A stretch of DNA of 64,000 nt from Natrarchaeobaculum aegyptiacum (GTDB taxonomy: Archaea; Halobacteriota; Halobacteria; Halobacteriales; Natrialbaceae): positions 2,790,001-2,854,000 of the forward strand of contig NZ_CP019893.1 in assembly GCF_002156705.1 (NCBI RefSeq), written 5' to 3'. A model generated the notes under the pieces. That model made no database searches. It was not told the DNA's origin and worked only from the letters and a program-made list of their open reading frames with translations. Below, piece after piece: positions 26,573-35,362 of the stretch; the first letter of the stretch is position 1; each line of letters begins with the position of its first letter. The position numbers were made by a program, and so were the translations under genes.

Positions 26573-27779
26573 CGCCCTCGTCACGATCGTCGGCGGCGGT
26601 GTCCACGGCGTTCACCTGGCGGTTCGACTCCTGCAGGCAGAGCTCCTCGAACCCGCCGAATTACGTATCGTCGACCCATCTGGGCTCCTCGAGTCGTTCC
26701 GCCAGAAATGTCGGCAGTGTGGAATGAACGAGTTCAGATCACCGTTCGTCCATCACGTTGGCACCGATCCGTTTTCGCTCAGGGATTTCGCTCAGGCACG
26801 GGGGCGCGAGGACGAACTCCGTTCGACGAGGATCGGCGCAGAACGACCGACGGCGTCGCTGTTCTTCGATCACGCGGAGTGGATCTGCGATCGACTCTCC
26901 CTGGAGTCGATCCACGTCGATGCTCGAGTCACCGATATCGTCGATCACCGCCACTCCGTCGAAATCGAAACGACGCAAGGTTGCTTTTCCACCCGCTGGT
27001 GTCTGCTCGCGATCGGACACGGCGGGTCGTTTACTTACCCGGAATGGGCGACAGAACTGGCCTCGACAGAGCCGGTGGCTCACGTCTGGGAGCCGTCGTT
27101 CGATCCCGACGCGATCGGTGAGACGGCCTCTATCGGCATCGTCGGTGGTGGTATCACCGCTGTACAGCTTGCGACGACACTCGCTCGATTTCCTGGACGG
27201 GACGTCGTTCTATTCGCCAGAAGTCCGTTTCGCGTGGAGACCCTCGAGGCGAGTACCGACTGGATGCATTTCTCGGGTGTTACGGAGAACCTTCACGCCC
27301 ACCCGCCGGCATCGCGTGCTCGCGAAGAAGTAATCACCGAGGCTCGATACGACGGCACCGTGCCACCGTACGTGTTTCGGCGACTGCAGCGAGGGCTCGA
27401 ACGTGAACGGATCCAACTCGAACGATCCGAGATCGAAACCGCGACCGAAGCCGGTGGAACGGTCGTCGTCACCTGTCGCGACGACACCACGCTCTGTCTG
27501 GACAAACTGGTCTGTGCCACGGGGTTCGGATCTCCGTACGACGGCGAGCTGTTTCGTCACTTGCGCCGAGCATCGACGCTACAAACGGGCTATCGCGGAG
27601 CTCCTGTTCTCGACGATGATACGCTCCGGTGGATACGTCAGGACGGAACGCCATCGCCAATCGCGGTCTCGGGCGTCGCCGCACAGCACGTTCTCGGCCC
27701 GTTCGCACGGAACGTCATCGGTGCCAGACGAGCGGGGGAGTTGATCGTCGAGTTCCTCGAGTCGGCGGTCGAAGCGTAG
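26553..27779 (+). CDS. FAD/NAD(P)-binding protein
   Basis: Flavoprotein of 408 residues related to the FAD/NAD(P)-binding family that includes COG4529 and N-hydroxylating monooxygenases. Two dinucleotide folds are seen: near the N-terminus (VTIVGGGVHGVHLAVRLL) for FAD and near residue 192 (SIGIVGGGITAVQLATTL) for NAD(P)H. CRQCGMNEFRSPFVHHV follows the first fold. A late ATGFGSPYD matches the third motif of the group. The substrate is unknown. Two adjacent ATG codons are possible starts. Confidence 0.7.
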   Translation: MMKADSDALVTIVGGGVHGVHLAVRLLQAELLEPAELRIVDPSGLLESFRQKCRQCGMNEFRSPFVHHVGTDPFSLRDFAQARGREDELRSTRIGAERPTASLFFDHAEWICDRLSLESIHVDARVTDIVDHRHSVEIETTQGCFSTRWCLLAIGHGGSFTYPEWATELASTEPVAHVWEPSFDPDAIGETASIGIVGGGITAVQLATTLARFPGRDVVLFARSPFRVETLEASTDWMHFSGVTENLHAHPPASRAREEVITEARYDGTVPPYVFRRLQRGLERERIQLERSEIETATEAGGTVVVTCRDDTTLCLDKLVCATGFGSPYDGELFRHLRRASTLQTGYRGAPVLDDDTLRWIRQDGTPSPIAVSGVAAQHVLGPFARNVIGARRAGELIVEFLESAVEA

Positions 27780-28048
27780 TCCACGGCCGGTCGACCGGCT
27801 GCTTTCTCGACTGGCGCGAGACGATCGAGCGCGATGAACGGCGGCTGTCAGTCGCTCGTTCCACTGTCGAGAGCCCACCGCTCCGAATTCTATATCGCCA
27901 CATATCGTTTATTTTTGCTCTGCCACGCACTGCAGGTGATGATTCCGTCGGGTATCGAAGCGCGACAACCGAGAATTCGCCGGCGGAACGCGATCACTGG
28001 ACCAGCGGACCGGCCGCTGGGTCCACGGGCCAGAACGTGTTAGGCGAC

Positions 28049-28957
28049 CTATTCGAGTGTCGCGAGGGTTTCGAACTGTTCGTCTTCGATCGCCCCAGCG
28101 ACGGTCTCTGTTTCCAGGTCGTCGGTTTCGACGCGGGGGTATTTGCGTGTGAAGTAGCCCACGATGTTTCGCACGTCACGACGCAAGAACTCCCCAGCGT
28201 TCTCGTGGTCGGTCGGGACTGCCTGGGGCCAGTCGAAGATCGTGACCCCACCCTCGTCGACGAAGACGTTGTACTCACTCATGTCCGCGTGGACATACCC
28301 GAGTTCGTACGCCCGCGCGAGTTCCGAGAGCAAGAGCTCGAGGACGCCCCGGACCTGCTGGTCTTCGAACTTCGCCCGCGAGAGCTCGACACCGTCCATC
28401 TTCTCCATGACGATGGCGTGGCGGTTCTGGTCGATCGGGCGAGGGACCGATACCTCGGGGTACAGCGTCTCGAGGATGTCGTGTTCGCGTTCGGCGGCCT
28501 TTCGGGCGGTGTACATCCAGGAGACGTGGTCCCGGTCGGCCGTGTAATCACGTTCTTTGTGGACCTCCCGGAAGTTCGTATATCCCTCGCGGTGGTACTT
28601 CAGCGCGATGGGCTTGTAGGAGCGAACCTCGTAGACGTCGCTCTCTTTCCCGACGCCCAGCGGCGAGCCGAATTCGCTGATCGTGTCGCGCTGGACCAGC
28701 GCTCGCAGCGCGAGCAGGTCGTACCCCTCGAACTGGAGGGTATACCCCTCGTACTGGATGGTCTTTTTCTCGATCAACCCGCGTTTCAGACACCGCTCGA
28801 GGCGGTAGTCGACCTCCTCTTCGGTGAGGCCGGTGAACTTCGGGAGTTTCTCGCGCTGGACCCACTCCGAGAACCGCATCCCCTGTTCGACGCCCGACAG
28901 GAGGTAGAAGTCCTCGTCGTCGAGTTCCGGCAGTAATCCGGCGACGTTCCGCACCAT
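28049..28957 (-). CDS. rio2: RIO2-type serine/threonine protein kinase
   Basis: Atypical protein kinase of the RIO2 family (302 residues), involved in late maturation of the small ribosomal subunit. The N-terminal winged helix (about 1-85) precedes the kinase domain with the nucleotide loop GVGKESDVYEVR, an ALKYHREG lysine strand, the catalytic loop YVHADMSEYNVFVD and the metal motif IFDWPQAVP. Order and motifs are canonical. The start is the ATG before VRNVAGLL. It lies directly downstream of a transposase remnant. Confidence 0.9.
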   Translation of the reverse strand: MVRNVAGLLPELDDEDFYLLSGVEQGMRFSEWVQREKLPKFTGLTEEEVDYRLERCLKRGLIEKKTIQYEGYTLQFEGYDLLALRALVQRDTISEFGSPLGVGKESDVYEVRSYKPIALKYHREGYTNFREVHKERDYTADRDHVSWMYTARKAAEREHDILETLYPEVSVPRPIDQNRHAIVMEKMDGVELSRAKFEDQQVRGVLELLLSELARAYELGYVHADMSEYNVFVDEGGVTIFDWPQAVPTDHENAGEFLRRDVRNIVGYFTRKYPRVETDDLETETVAGAIEDEQFETLATLE

Positions 28958-28964
28958 GGGGGGT

Positions 28965-29582
28965 CTACCCGTCGGGGACGTAAAAACGTCCTGACGGCGA
29001 GACGGGTTGGACGAGGTGGTACTCAACGCAACTCCAGACGACCTCCACAGGTGAATAAACCACATGGTGCAATACAGAATCACGGCCCCTGATGTTCCCC
29101 ACTTCGCCATCTAGTTCGAGTTGGACGAGGATATCCACCAGCCGCCAGCAGTTGTATAGGACACAGGCGAACGCGAAATTGACGTACCGGAACCGGTGGT
29201 CGTGCGACTGTGTCTCTGCGAGGAACGTCTTCAGCTTCTTGAACCCGTTTTCGATATCCCAGCGGCGCTCATACCGGACCAGTACCCGCCCGATCTGGTG
29301 CTTCATCTCCCGTTCGTCAGCGGGATCGACGTCTACCCACGGCAGGTTCGTTTCGAAGGGTACCGTCGGCGCTTCGACTCGTGCCGGCTCGTCGATCTCC
29401 TCCTCGTCCGCTACTTCATCGAGAAGATTGCTCAACGGCGAGTCGGCGTCACGATCCGCCGAGAGCGGTGTTGTATCGCCGATGTCCTCGAAGTCTTCGA
29501 TGAGTTCCTGGCGAATCGTCACGTCCGTGCCGTCATCGGCCTCATCTTCGCGTTCCCACTCGCGCCTCGGGAGGGAGACCGC
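28965..29582 (-). pseudogene. C-terminal part of a DDE transposase interrupted by ISH8-type insertion
   Basis: About 205 residues of a haloarchaeal IS4-like transposase C-terminus. The catalytic Glu region is RYERRWDIENGFKKLKTF, preceded by the VPFETNLPWVDVDPADE stretch and followed by YVNFAFACVLYNCWRLVDIL. The reading frame enters from the ISH8-type element at 29583; the first Met is supplied by the insertion itself. The N-terminal half, with its Asp residues, is not recognisable beyond the far end at 31222, so the copy is dead. Confidence 0.8.
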
Positions 29583-29654
29583 CATCCGTTCTAGTTTAAC
29601 AGGTCGGGGTATCCAGAGACGCCAAGCTAGAATCGTCAGTAACTAGGAATGTGA

Positions 29655-29690
29655 GAATCCGGTGGGAAGTGTGTACAAACCACCGGATTC
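29655..29690. repeat. Hairpin over the transposase leader
   Basis: GAATCCGGTGG pairs with CCACCGGATTC (11 bp, 14-base loop). It covers the possible GTG start at 29662, a usual way for insertion sequences to block translation that reads in from outside. Confidence 0.65.
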
Positions 29691-29697
29691 AGTAGTT

Positions 29698-30990
29698 GTG
29701 AACCGAATTCAAAGAGCGTTTCCATCCGATGAGTTGCGCGAGCGTGCTCGCGCAACGAATCTTATCCAGCGAGAGCGGAAACTCGACGTCGTCGCGTTGT
29801 TTTACACGCTCTCCCTCGGCTTTGCCGCTGGTTCTGATCGATCCATTCAGGCGTTTCTCGAACGCTACGTCGAGATGGCTGACTGCGACGAACTCTCGTA
29901 TGCGACGTTTCACGGCTGGTTCAAACCAGGGTTCGTCGCACTCCTTCGAGAGATTCTCGATGAGGCCATCGAGAATCTCGACACCGGCCAAACCGAGCTG
30001 AGCGGACGTCTCGAACGATTTCGAGACGTCCTCATCGTCGACGCGACGATCATCTCGCTCTACCAAGACGCCAAAGATGTCTACGCACTCGATGATGACC
30101 GAGCCGGGGCGAAACTCCATCTCACCGAATCGCTCTCAACGGGACTTCCAACGCGATTTCGGACGACCGACGCGAGCACCCATGAACGGAGCCAGCTACC
30201 CACCGGCGAGTGGGTAGCTGGCGCCCTCATTCTGTTCGATCTCGGCTACTACGATTTCTGGCTGTTCGACCGCATTGACGCCAATGATGGCTGGTTCGTC
30301 TCTCGCGTCAAAGAAAACGCAGACTTCGAAATCGTCGAAGAACTCCGGACGTGGCGAGGGAACAGCATTCCGCTAGAAGGCCAGTCGCTGCAGGCCGTCC
30401 TCGACGACCTGAAGCGACAGGAAATTGACGTACAGATCACGCTCTCGTTCGACCGCAAACGAGGGTCGGGCGCCAGCGCGACCCGAACCTTCCGATTAGT
30501 CGGCGTTCGCAACGATGACAGCGGCGAGTATCATCTGTACCTGACGAATCTGGAGAGAGACGACTACCGCGCGCCCGATATCGCACAGCTCTATCGGGCG
30601 CGCTGGGAGATCGAACTGCTGTTCAAAGAACTCAAATCACGGTTCGGTCTGGACGAGATCAACACGACCGACGCCTACATCATCGAGGCGCTGATCATCA
30701 TGGCAGCACTCTCGCTGCTGATGAGCCGGGTTATCGTCGACGAACTCCAGAAACTGGACGCAAAGCAGCGAGACTGCGCCGACGACGCCGCGGCGTCGTC
30801 GACGCGGCTTCCTCGACGACGATGTTCACACGCTGTCGAACGCCACGCTCATCTGATCCAGTTGTACCTGATGTTGGATCTGGGGTACGAGCTACCGGAT
30901 CTCGATTCGTTGTTGCTGTGGTCGTCACGAGATCCAAATCCACACCGTCCGAGGTTACGTGAACAGGTGGAGTCAGGCGAGTTCTGGTAA
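29698..30990 (+). CDS. ISH8-type transposase
   Basis: DDE transposase of the IS4 family, ISH8 group, 430 residues from the GTG at 29698 (442 if the upstream GTG at 29662 is used). Catalytic regions: RDVLIVDATIISLYQD for the first Asp, LFDLGYYDFWLFDRID for the second, and YRARWEIELLFKELKSRFG for the Glu (the YREK-like motif). The end PHRPRLREQVESGEFW is the typical ISH8 C-terminus. No disruption is seen, so it may be active. Confidence 0.9.
   Translation: MNRIQRAFPSDELRERARATNLIQRERKLDVVALFYTLSLGFAAGSDRSIQAFLERYVEMADCDELSYATFHGWFKPGFVALLREILDEAIENLDTGQTELSGRLERFRDVLIVDATIISLYQDAKDVYALDDDRAGAKLHLTESLSTGLPTRFRTTDASTHERSQLPTGEWVAGALILFDLGYYDFWLFDRIDANDGWFVSRVKENADFEIVEELRTWRGNSIPLEGQSLQAVLDDLKRQEIDVQITLSFDRKRGSGASATRTFRLVGVRNDDSGEYHLYLTNLERDDYRAPDIAQLYRARWEIELLFKELKSRFGLDEINTTDAYIIEALIIMAALSLLMSRVIVDELQKLDAKQRDCADDAAASSTRLPRRRCSHAVERHAHLIQLYLMLDLGYELPDLDSLLLWSSRDPNPHRPRLREQVESGEFW
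29733..29756. repeat. Perfect palindrome in ISH8 transposase (N-terminal)
   Basis: GTTGCGCGAGC pairs with GCTCGCGCAAC with only two bases between, inside the coding sequence (residues LRERARAT). Confidence 0.7.
30191..30222. repeat. Perfect 13-bp-arm palindrome in ISH8 transposase
   Basis: GCCAGCTACCCAC pairs with GTGGGTAGCTGGC around a 6-base loop. It encodes SQLPTGEWVAG. Confidence 0.75.
30780..30801. repeat. Perfect 22-bp palindrome in ISH8 transposase
   Basis: CGACGACGCCG followed directly by CGGCGTCGTCG, in the variable linker of the transposase (DCADDAAASST). Confidence 0.7.
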
Positions 30991-31004
30991 CGAACTCGCC
31001 TGAC
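30972..31004. terminator. Hairpin spanning the transposase stop codon
   Basis: GTCAGGCGAGTTC pairs perfectly with GAACTCGCCTGAC; the stop codon lies in the 7-base loop. It could act as a terminator or stabilise the transcript end. Confidence 0.5.
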
Positions 31005-31049
31005 GAGACGGGCTGGATCGCCCAGGCTGGTCAGCGACGGCTCTGGAAC

Positions 31050-31081
31050 GGCGGCGCACTCACGACTGCGAGTGCGCCGCC
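31050..31081. repeat. Perfect hairpin downstream of ISH8 transposase
   Basis: GGCGGCGCACTC pairs with GAGTGCGCCGCC around an 8-base loop in the non-coding right part of the element, possibly a terminator. Confidence 0.55.
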
Positions 31082-31333
31082 TTCGACGGGAGACATGACC
31101 AAGAACCGGCTGGTTTGCTTGAGCAGCAGCTATCTCGGTATGATTGCGGTGAGACTCGACGCATTTTCGGCGTGATCACCGTCTCAGTTAGTCGCTAAGC
31201 TAGAACGGATGGGGAGACCGCCTTCCGCGTCGGTCCATCATCGCTTCGTGTATAATCCCCAGAATATACCAGCAACCCTGCTCCTTTTTCTTGTACCGAG
31301 CTGAAATATTGATGACGGGGTCGGGAACCACTC

Positions 31334-31415
31334 ATACGGTTTACTGGAAGTCATTTCCGGCGCACCCACGACCCGGTCGGCGGGTGCGCCGGTAAATCGT
31401 TACAGTAAACCGTAT
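31334..31415. repeat. Palindromic intergenic element, family P82, copy 1
   Basis: An 82-bp near-palindrome: ATACGGTTTACTG at the left and its complement CAGTAAACCGTAT at the right, with inner arms ending CCGGCGCACCC and GGGTGCGCCGG. A second copy of the same length is at 53120-53201. It sits between the nested insertion sequences and the DUF4157 gene. Confidence 0.8.
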
Positions 31416-31443
31416 AAATCCCATCTGCTTGCCAATGGTAAGC

Positions 31444-31452
31444 TACATAATT
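31444..31452 (+). promoter_or_regulatory. Probable promoter of the DUF4157-A/B operon
   Basis: TACATAATT lies 25-33 bases before the ATG at 31477, giving a leaderless transcript. No further strong promoter is obvious before A1, which overlaps the first gene. Confidence 0.45.
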
Positions 31453-31476
31453 CCTCTCTGCATGTGTCTGTAATAG

Positions 31477-33735
31477 ATGGGATTTCGCCGCCCTCGGAAA
31501 TCCAACTCTGATTCAGGAAATTCATCATCTCGCTCATCAGCGTCTCCATCGTCGAAGCCGTCGACAACGGCTCGTCGATCCAACCGCAACGCCACCCGCA
31601 CTACAACCGACTCACAGTCATCTGCTGCTCGGCGAAGCCGGTCTGGTGCCGAGACCGATAGCGAGTACGCCGGCCGAATCTGGCTCTCAGCCGACGACTG
31701 CGAAGCGGTACTCGGCCACTCGGTACCCACAGTGTCTCTCAGGCGAACGCTCGAGCAGGTAGTAAACACCGAAGGTCGTGAGACAGTCGAACAGTGGGCC
31801 GACGAAGGGATGCCAGTCGAGATAATGGGTGATTCTGAGAAGATGGCTGCGTTCCGAACGCGGCAAGCGCAGTCTCCTGAAGCAGTCCCAACTGATATCG
31901 AACGGCAGAACGAGCTGTCAAAACACCGAAACAGATACACTCACCTGGATGATGACCAGTCTGGAGAGACAGCCGTTCCCGACCCTGTTCGCCGAGTTCT
32001 CTCCACACCTGGCCAGTCGCTGGATACGGCGGTCCAGTCGGACTTGGCCGAGCGTCTGGGTGACCGTTTCGACGACGTCACGATTCATACCGGCCCGGAA
32101 GCGGCGAGAGCCTGCGAGTCGGTCGACGCTCGAGCGTTCACCGTGGGCTCGCACGTCGTGTTCAATCACGGCGAGTTCGATCCGGACAGCGCCACAGGCA
32201 AGTACCTGCTTGCCCACGAACTGGTGCATACTCGCCAGCAGACAGACGGGCGCGTCACTCGGTTGCCAGCCGACAACCAACTCGAGGTGCGAGATTCCTC
32301 GAGTGCGTACGAGCGTGAGGCGGACGAGTTTGCCAGTGAGGCGCTCCGATCGGATGCTGGCGTGGGGTCGCTCACGCCGAGCCAAGCAGCCCTGTCCGTC
32401 CAGCGGATGCACAAACACGAACTCCTCGAGGTCCTCGACGACGAACTCGAGGAGGACCTGCCCGAGGAGTTCGAGGACGGCCTGCCGGAGGAGGTCCTCG
32501 AAAAGCTGCCGGAGGCGCTGCGTGAGGGGTATGAAAACGGCCATCCAGCGTTTACGCGGGCCTACGAGCGAACGTTCGACAACGCGACGTTTCCTGAGCT
32601 GACGAGGGAAGCGGTCCGGAACAACGAACGATACGGCGGTGAAGGGTCGGCCCACTGGACCTGGGAAGAGATCCAGAACTCACTCCTGTTCAATGACCGC
32701 GAGGGAATCGAGAACCTCAGCGAGCGCGAGCAGCGAACACTGGCGCTGTTCATGAACGAGTCCGATGAGATTGCCGCCCAGTTCGGTGAAGCGATCGAGC
32801 GTCACTGGCAGGGCCTCTCCGGTGGTGAGTACCTGGCCGCCTCGATGGAGAACGCGACTGCCGGGGCGATAGTAGACATTTCGACGGGCCAACCATTCGT
32901 TTCGACGGCAGCCGGTGTGTTCTCCGGACCGATCCGAGCGCAAGTGGAGTACCAGGTGGACAAGCGCCTGCCGAAGGACTACGATGAGTATAACAAGATT
33001 GAACTTATCAATGACACGTTCAGATCGATCACAGAAGATGGTGTGAGTTATACTCGAGGCAAGGAAGAAGAACACGGACTAGAAGCCAACGAAACATCGT
33101 TTGACGATTCCGAGTTCGGAGAGGAAATGCAGGCAGAACACATCGATAGGTTGAACAACGAGGCGTCTCTGCTGAATCGCGAACAGATCGAAGAAAATCT
33201 CGAAGAACTCAGTATGATAACTAGTGAGGGATGGGTTGAGATGAGGCAGGATCAAAGAGAAGAGTACCTCAAAACGTTACAACAGACGGGCCTTATGTCA
33301 CGTGTATTAGTGGGCACGATGGCGTCAGTCGATCCAGACACAATTGACGACATCAGTGTGACAGACTACGCCAAAACGGGTGCGTCCAGTGCCGGCGTGA
33401 CGGGAACGACATCAACTGGAAGCAAAGCCAGTGCAGACGCGATTGAATCGAATTCCATCGATCTGTCCGCAAGTGTAACCACTGGCCTGACTAAAGGGGG
33501 ATTGAAAGGTGTTGCTACGGTTTTGACAAAGCTCGGTCTGGAAGAGTCTGGGACGAGAGGGCAACTCACAGCAGTTGGTGACGCCCTCGAAGACCGCCTC
33601 GCCAAACGCGTCAAAGGAATACGTAGGGAGCGAGCGAGCGAGCTTGATTCCTCGCAAGAGTATGACGAACTGGTCCATGCGCTCTTACACGTATTAGATG
33701 AGGAGGGCCTATTGGAGGAACATTATCATGGGTAA
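31477..33735 (+). CDS. DUF4157 (eCIS core domain) protein with variable C-terminus
   Basis: A 752-residue protein. Residues 1-60 are a Ser/Thr/Arg-rich disordered head; about 170-260 form a DUF4157 domain (start STPGQSLDTAVQSDLAERLG, middle VTIHTGPEAARACESVDA, FTVGSHVVFN) with the zinc-protease-like motif HELVH (247-251) followed by TRQQ. This domain is linked to extracellular contractile injection systems and polymorphic effectors. The rest (about 300-752) is mostly helical, with a small-residue-rich stretch (ATAGAIVDISTGQPFVSTAAG) near 455, and is not recognised; it would be the effector part if this is an effector. No signal peptide is seen. Its stop overlaps the first A gene by eight bases, so the products are coupled. 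The second half is AT-richer than the first. Confidence 0.75.
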   Translation: MGFRRPRKSNSDSGNSSSRSSASPSSKPSTTARRSNRNATRTTTDSQSSAARRSRSGAETDSEYAGRIWLSADDCEAVLGHSVPTVSLRRTLEQVVNTEGRETVEQWADEGMPVEIMGDSEKMAAFRTRQAQSPEAVPTDIERQNELSKHRNRYTHLDDDQSGETAVPDPVRRVLSTPGQSLDTAVQSDLAERLGDRFDDVTIHTGPEAARACESVDARAFTVGSHVVFNHGEFDPDSATGKYLLAHELVHTRQQTDGRVTRLPADNQLEVRDSSSAYEREADEFASEALRSDAGVGSLTPSQAALSVQRMHKHELLEVLDDELEEDLPEEFEDGLPEEVLEKLPEALREGYENGHPAFTRAYERTFDNATFPELTREAVRNNERYGGEGSAHWTWEEIQNSLLFNDREGIENLSEREQRTLALFMNESDEIAAQFGEAIERHWQGLSGGEYLAASMENATAGAIVDISTGQPFVSTAAGVFSGPIRAQVEYQVDKRLPKDYDEYNKIELINDTFRSITEDGVSYTRGKEEEHGLEANETSFDDSEFGEEMQAEHIDRLNNEASLLNREQIEENLEELSMITSEGWVEMRQDQREEYLKTLQQTGLMSRVLVGTMASVDPDTIDDISVTDYAKTGASSAGVTGTTSTGSKASADAIESNSIDLSASVTTGLTKGGLKGVATVLTKLGLEESGTRGQLTAVGDALEDRLAKRVKGIRRERASELDSSQEYDELVHALLHVLDEEGLLEEHYHG

Positions 33736-34441
33736 CGTACCACCGTCCCGAATGGAAGCAGATGTTGTCGGGCTGGATAGCCCAGGGGTAGCTATCCAGG
33801 TGATCGATCACCGGGATTATACCCATCACCTGTTGTTCGACTGGGATGGTGAATTCATCGGTCACGTTCAAGACCGATTTGCAGAGGAGGTCCAAACTGA
33901 TCCTGAACCTGCGAAAATCCTTGATCGCGTTCGATTCCGCGCACGCAACGTCGGGCATCACGAGACTGACGCAAAACTTCTCAGCCCCATCTTTGACTGG
34001 GTCGTTCTCGAAGAAGCCATCGATGTCCTCGAGCATCTAGACCTGTCAGCCATCATGGGTCACTTCATGGACTTTCTCGAAGCAATTCGAGATCCTCCCG
34101 TTGATAACGTGGAATTCACCGCCTTGTACCTCCATCTGGATGACGCAAACGAGGAACTGATTGATCAGTCCGATCCCGTGACGTTCTATTTCGAGGATCA
34201 GGATCTTGTTCACACACCGGTTAGCCTCGAGCGTGAGCCCGACGTGTACGTGACAATTTCAACCCTCAAACGGCCATTCGCCTGTGATCACACCTTCCGG
34301 GATCTTATCCTCCACCAGCTCAAGTGCCAGATTCGAGATCTCTACTACAGACAGGGTGGTCAGCCTCCTGAACAGTATCAGGTTGACGGGGTCGGTATTC
34401 ACGACACTGGAATCACACCATTTAAATGCCAATCAATATAA
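33728..34441 (+). CDS. Family A protein, copy A1
   Basis: Unrecognised protein of 237 residues, first member of the array. It begins inside the end of the DUF4157 gene (ATGGGTAA overlap). The N-terminal part (MEADVVGLDSPGVAIQVIDH, then LLFDWDGEFIGHV) resembles that of the B proteins (DVIG/EIIG, V-V/I-D, H-L). The middle is helical (FDWVVLEEAIDVLEHLDL), then DPPVDNVEFTALYLHLDD, and the end carries the family signature CQIRDLYYRQGGQPPEQYQ followed by VDGVG. Copy A1 is the longest A protein, with eight extra N-terminal residues. Soluble; no signal peptide or membrane segment. Function unknown; immunity or accessory role is only an inference from position. Confidence 0.75.
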   Translation: MGNVPPSRMEADVVGLDSPGVAIQVIDHRDYTHHLLFDWDGEFIGHVQDRFAEEVQTDPEPAKILDRVRFRARNVGHHETDAKLLSPIFDWVVLEEAIDVLEHLDLSAIMGHFMDFLEAIRDPPVDNVEFTALYLHLDDANEELIDQSDPVTFYFEDQDLVHTPVSLEREPDVYVTISTLKRPFACDHTFRDLILHQLKCQIRDLYYRQGGQPPEQYQVDGVGIHDTGITPFKCQSI

Positions 34442-34445
34442 CGCA

Positions 34446-35213
34446 ATGAAGACTAAAATTATTGGAATTAGAGATAGTATTGTCGGGGTGAAAGTCATTG
34501 ATCCCCGCGGAAACCCACATTTAGTCGAAATTGATGTCGATGACGAAAAAAAGGAGGACTTGCATGCGCAAGAATCGTACCCATATAACGAGTCCGAACG
34601 AACGGATCGAGAGGAACAGATTATGAACCAAGTCCGGGCTCGGGCACGATTTGAGGCGCATAGAAATACGGAGTACGACATCCTTCACTCTGGATGGGAT
34701 CCAGCCCAACTTCGACGTGGAATCGACGCTCTCGAGAATATGTCGCTCAACGAGTTCGACGAGGCCTTCCGGGAATACTACCATGCACTCATCAATCCTG
34801 AGCGTACCAAAGACGAGTACGGCATTACCGAAGGGACGGTCGAGTTCCCCGGTGAGCCAGAGGTCGTGTTGATCATGAAGGGATTCTGTATCAATGACGA
34901 CAACGAGGTCGTGAGCATCCTGCCCGACATGTACGTTTACTACTCAAACGAGCACGCAGAGAAGAACTATACTACCGGGACACCTGCAAGCTGCTCGGAC
35001 GACACGACACAGATCACTCCGATGCTCCCACCATTCAAACTCCCCGACGATTTCATCTATCCGGAGGACTTCCGTGGGTTCATGATACACAATCTGATAT
35101 GCCAGATTCGAGATGTCTATTGGAATATGGGGGAAGATCCGCCTGCGGCATACGACATCGACGGGTTCGGCAAAGGAACCGGGAATTTCGACTACGAGGA
35201 ATACAACTACTGA
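34446..35213 (+). CDS. Family B protein, copy B1
   Basis: Unrecognised protein of 255 residues, four bases after the A1 stop. N-terminal beta-like part KTKIIGIRDSIVGVKVIDPR then HLVEIDVDD; helical middle RARARFEAHRNTEYDILHSG then LRRGIDALENMSLNEFDEAF; conserved KGFCINDDNEVVSILPDMYV, a TPASCSDDTTQITPMLPPF stretch, and the end NLICQIRDVYWNMGEDPP then YDIDGFGKGTGNFD. Three conserved cysteines lie in KGFC, ASCS and ICQIRD. Soluble. Function unknown. The A1-B1 spacing shows they are one translational unit. Confidence 0.75.
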   Translation: MKTKIIGIRDSIVGVKVIDPRGNPHLVEIDVDDEKKEDLHAQESYPYNESERTDREEQIMNQVRARARFEAHRNTEYDILHSGWDPAQLRRGIDALENMSLNEFDEAFREYYHALINPERTKDEYGITEGTVEFPGEPEVVLIMKGFCINDDNEVVSILPDMYVYYSNEHAEKNYTTGTPASCSDDTTQITPMLPPFKLPDDFIYPEDFRGFMIHNLICQIRDVYWNMGEDPPAAYDIDGFGKGTGNFDYEEYNY

Positions 35214-35224
35214 CTGACACAGTA

Positions 35225-35360
35225 TCGTCCACCAACTTAAATGGCAAATTCTATATTTCTACTACAGATAGGGTGGCCGACTTTCTGAATAGTACTAGGC
35301 CGACAAGGTTGGTATTCACGATACCGAACTCGTCCCATTCGGAAGTCAAGCACAATAGAA
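35225..35360 (+). pseudogene. 3' remnant of an A gene (psiA2)
   Basis: Between B1 and B2 the DNA still matches the end of A genes: IVHQLKWQILYFYYR, three internal stop codons, then DKVGIHDTELVPFGSQAQ and a stop at the usual distance before B2. Only the last 45 or so codons remain. It shows that B2 originally had an A partner. Confidence 0.75.
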
Positions 35361-35362
35361 CC

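Larger units (their letters stand above)
29583..31211 (+). mobile_element. ISH8-type (IS4 family) insertion sequence
   Basis: Complete insertion sequence of 1629 bases with 12-bp terminal inverted repeats CATCCGTTCTAG and a 10-bp target duplication GGGAGACCGC (29573-29582 and 31212-31221). It inserted into the older transposase gene. The copy contains several long perfect palindromes, five of which are listed separately. Confidence 0.85.

Noticed and set aside
31222-31330. N-terminal half of the transposase interrupted by the ISH8-type element
   Set aside because: The frame in phase with the target duplication (ending DDGPTRKAVS) stays open briefly but shows no transposase motifs, so I could not support it as a feature.
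31477-33735. Simple secreted zinc metalloprotease
   Set aside because: HELVH lies in a DUF4157 context rather than a known secreted protease fold, and there is no signal peptide.
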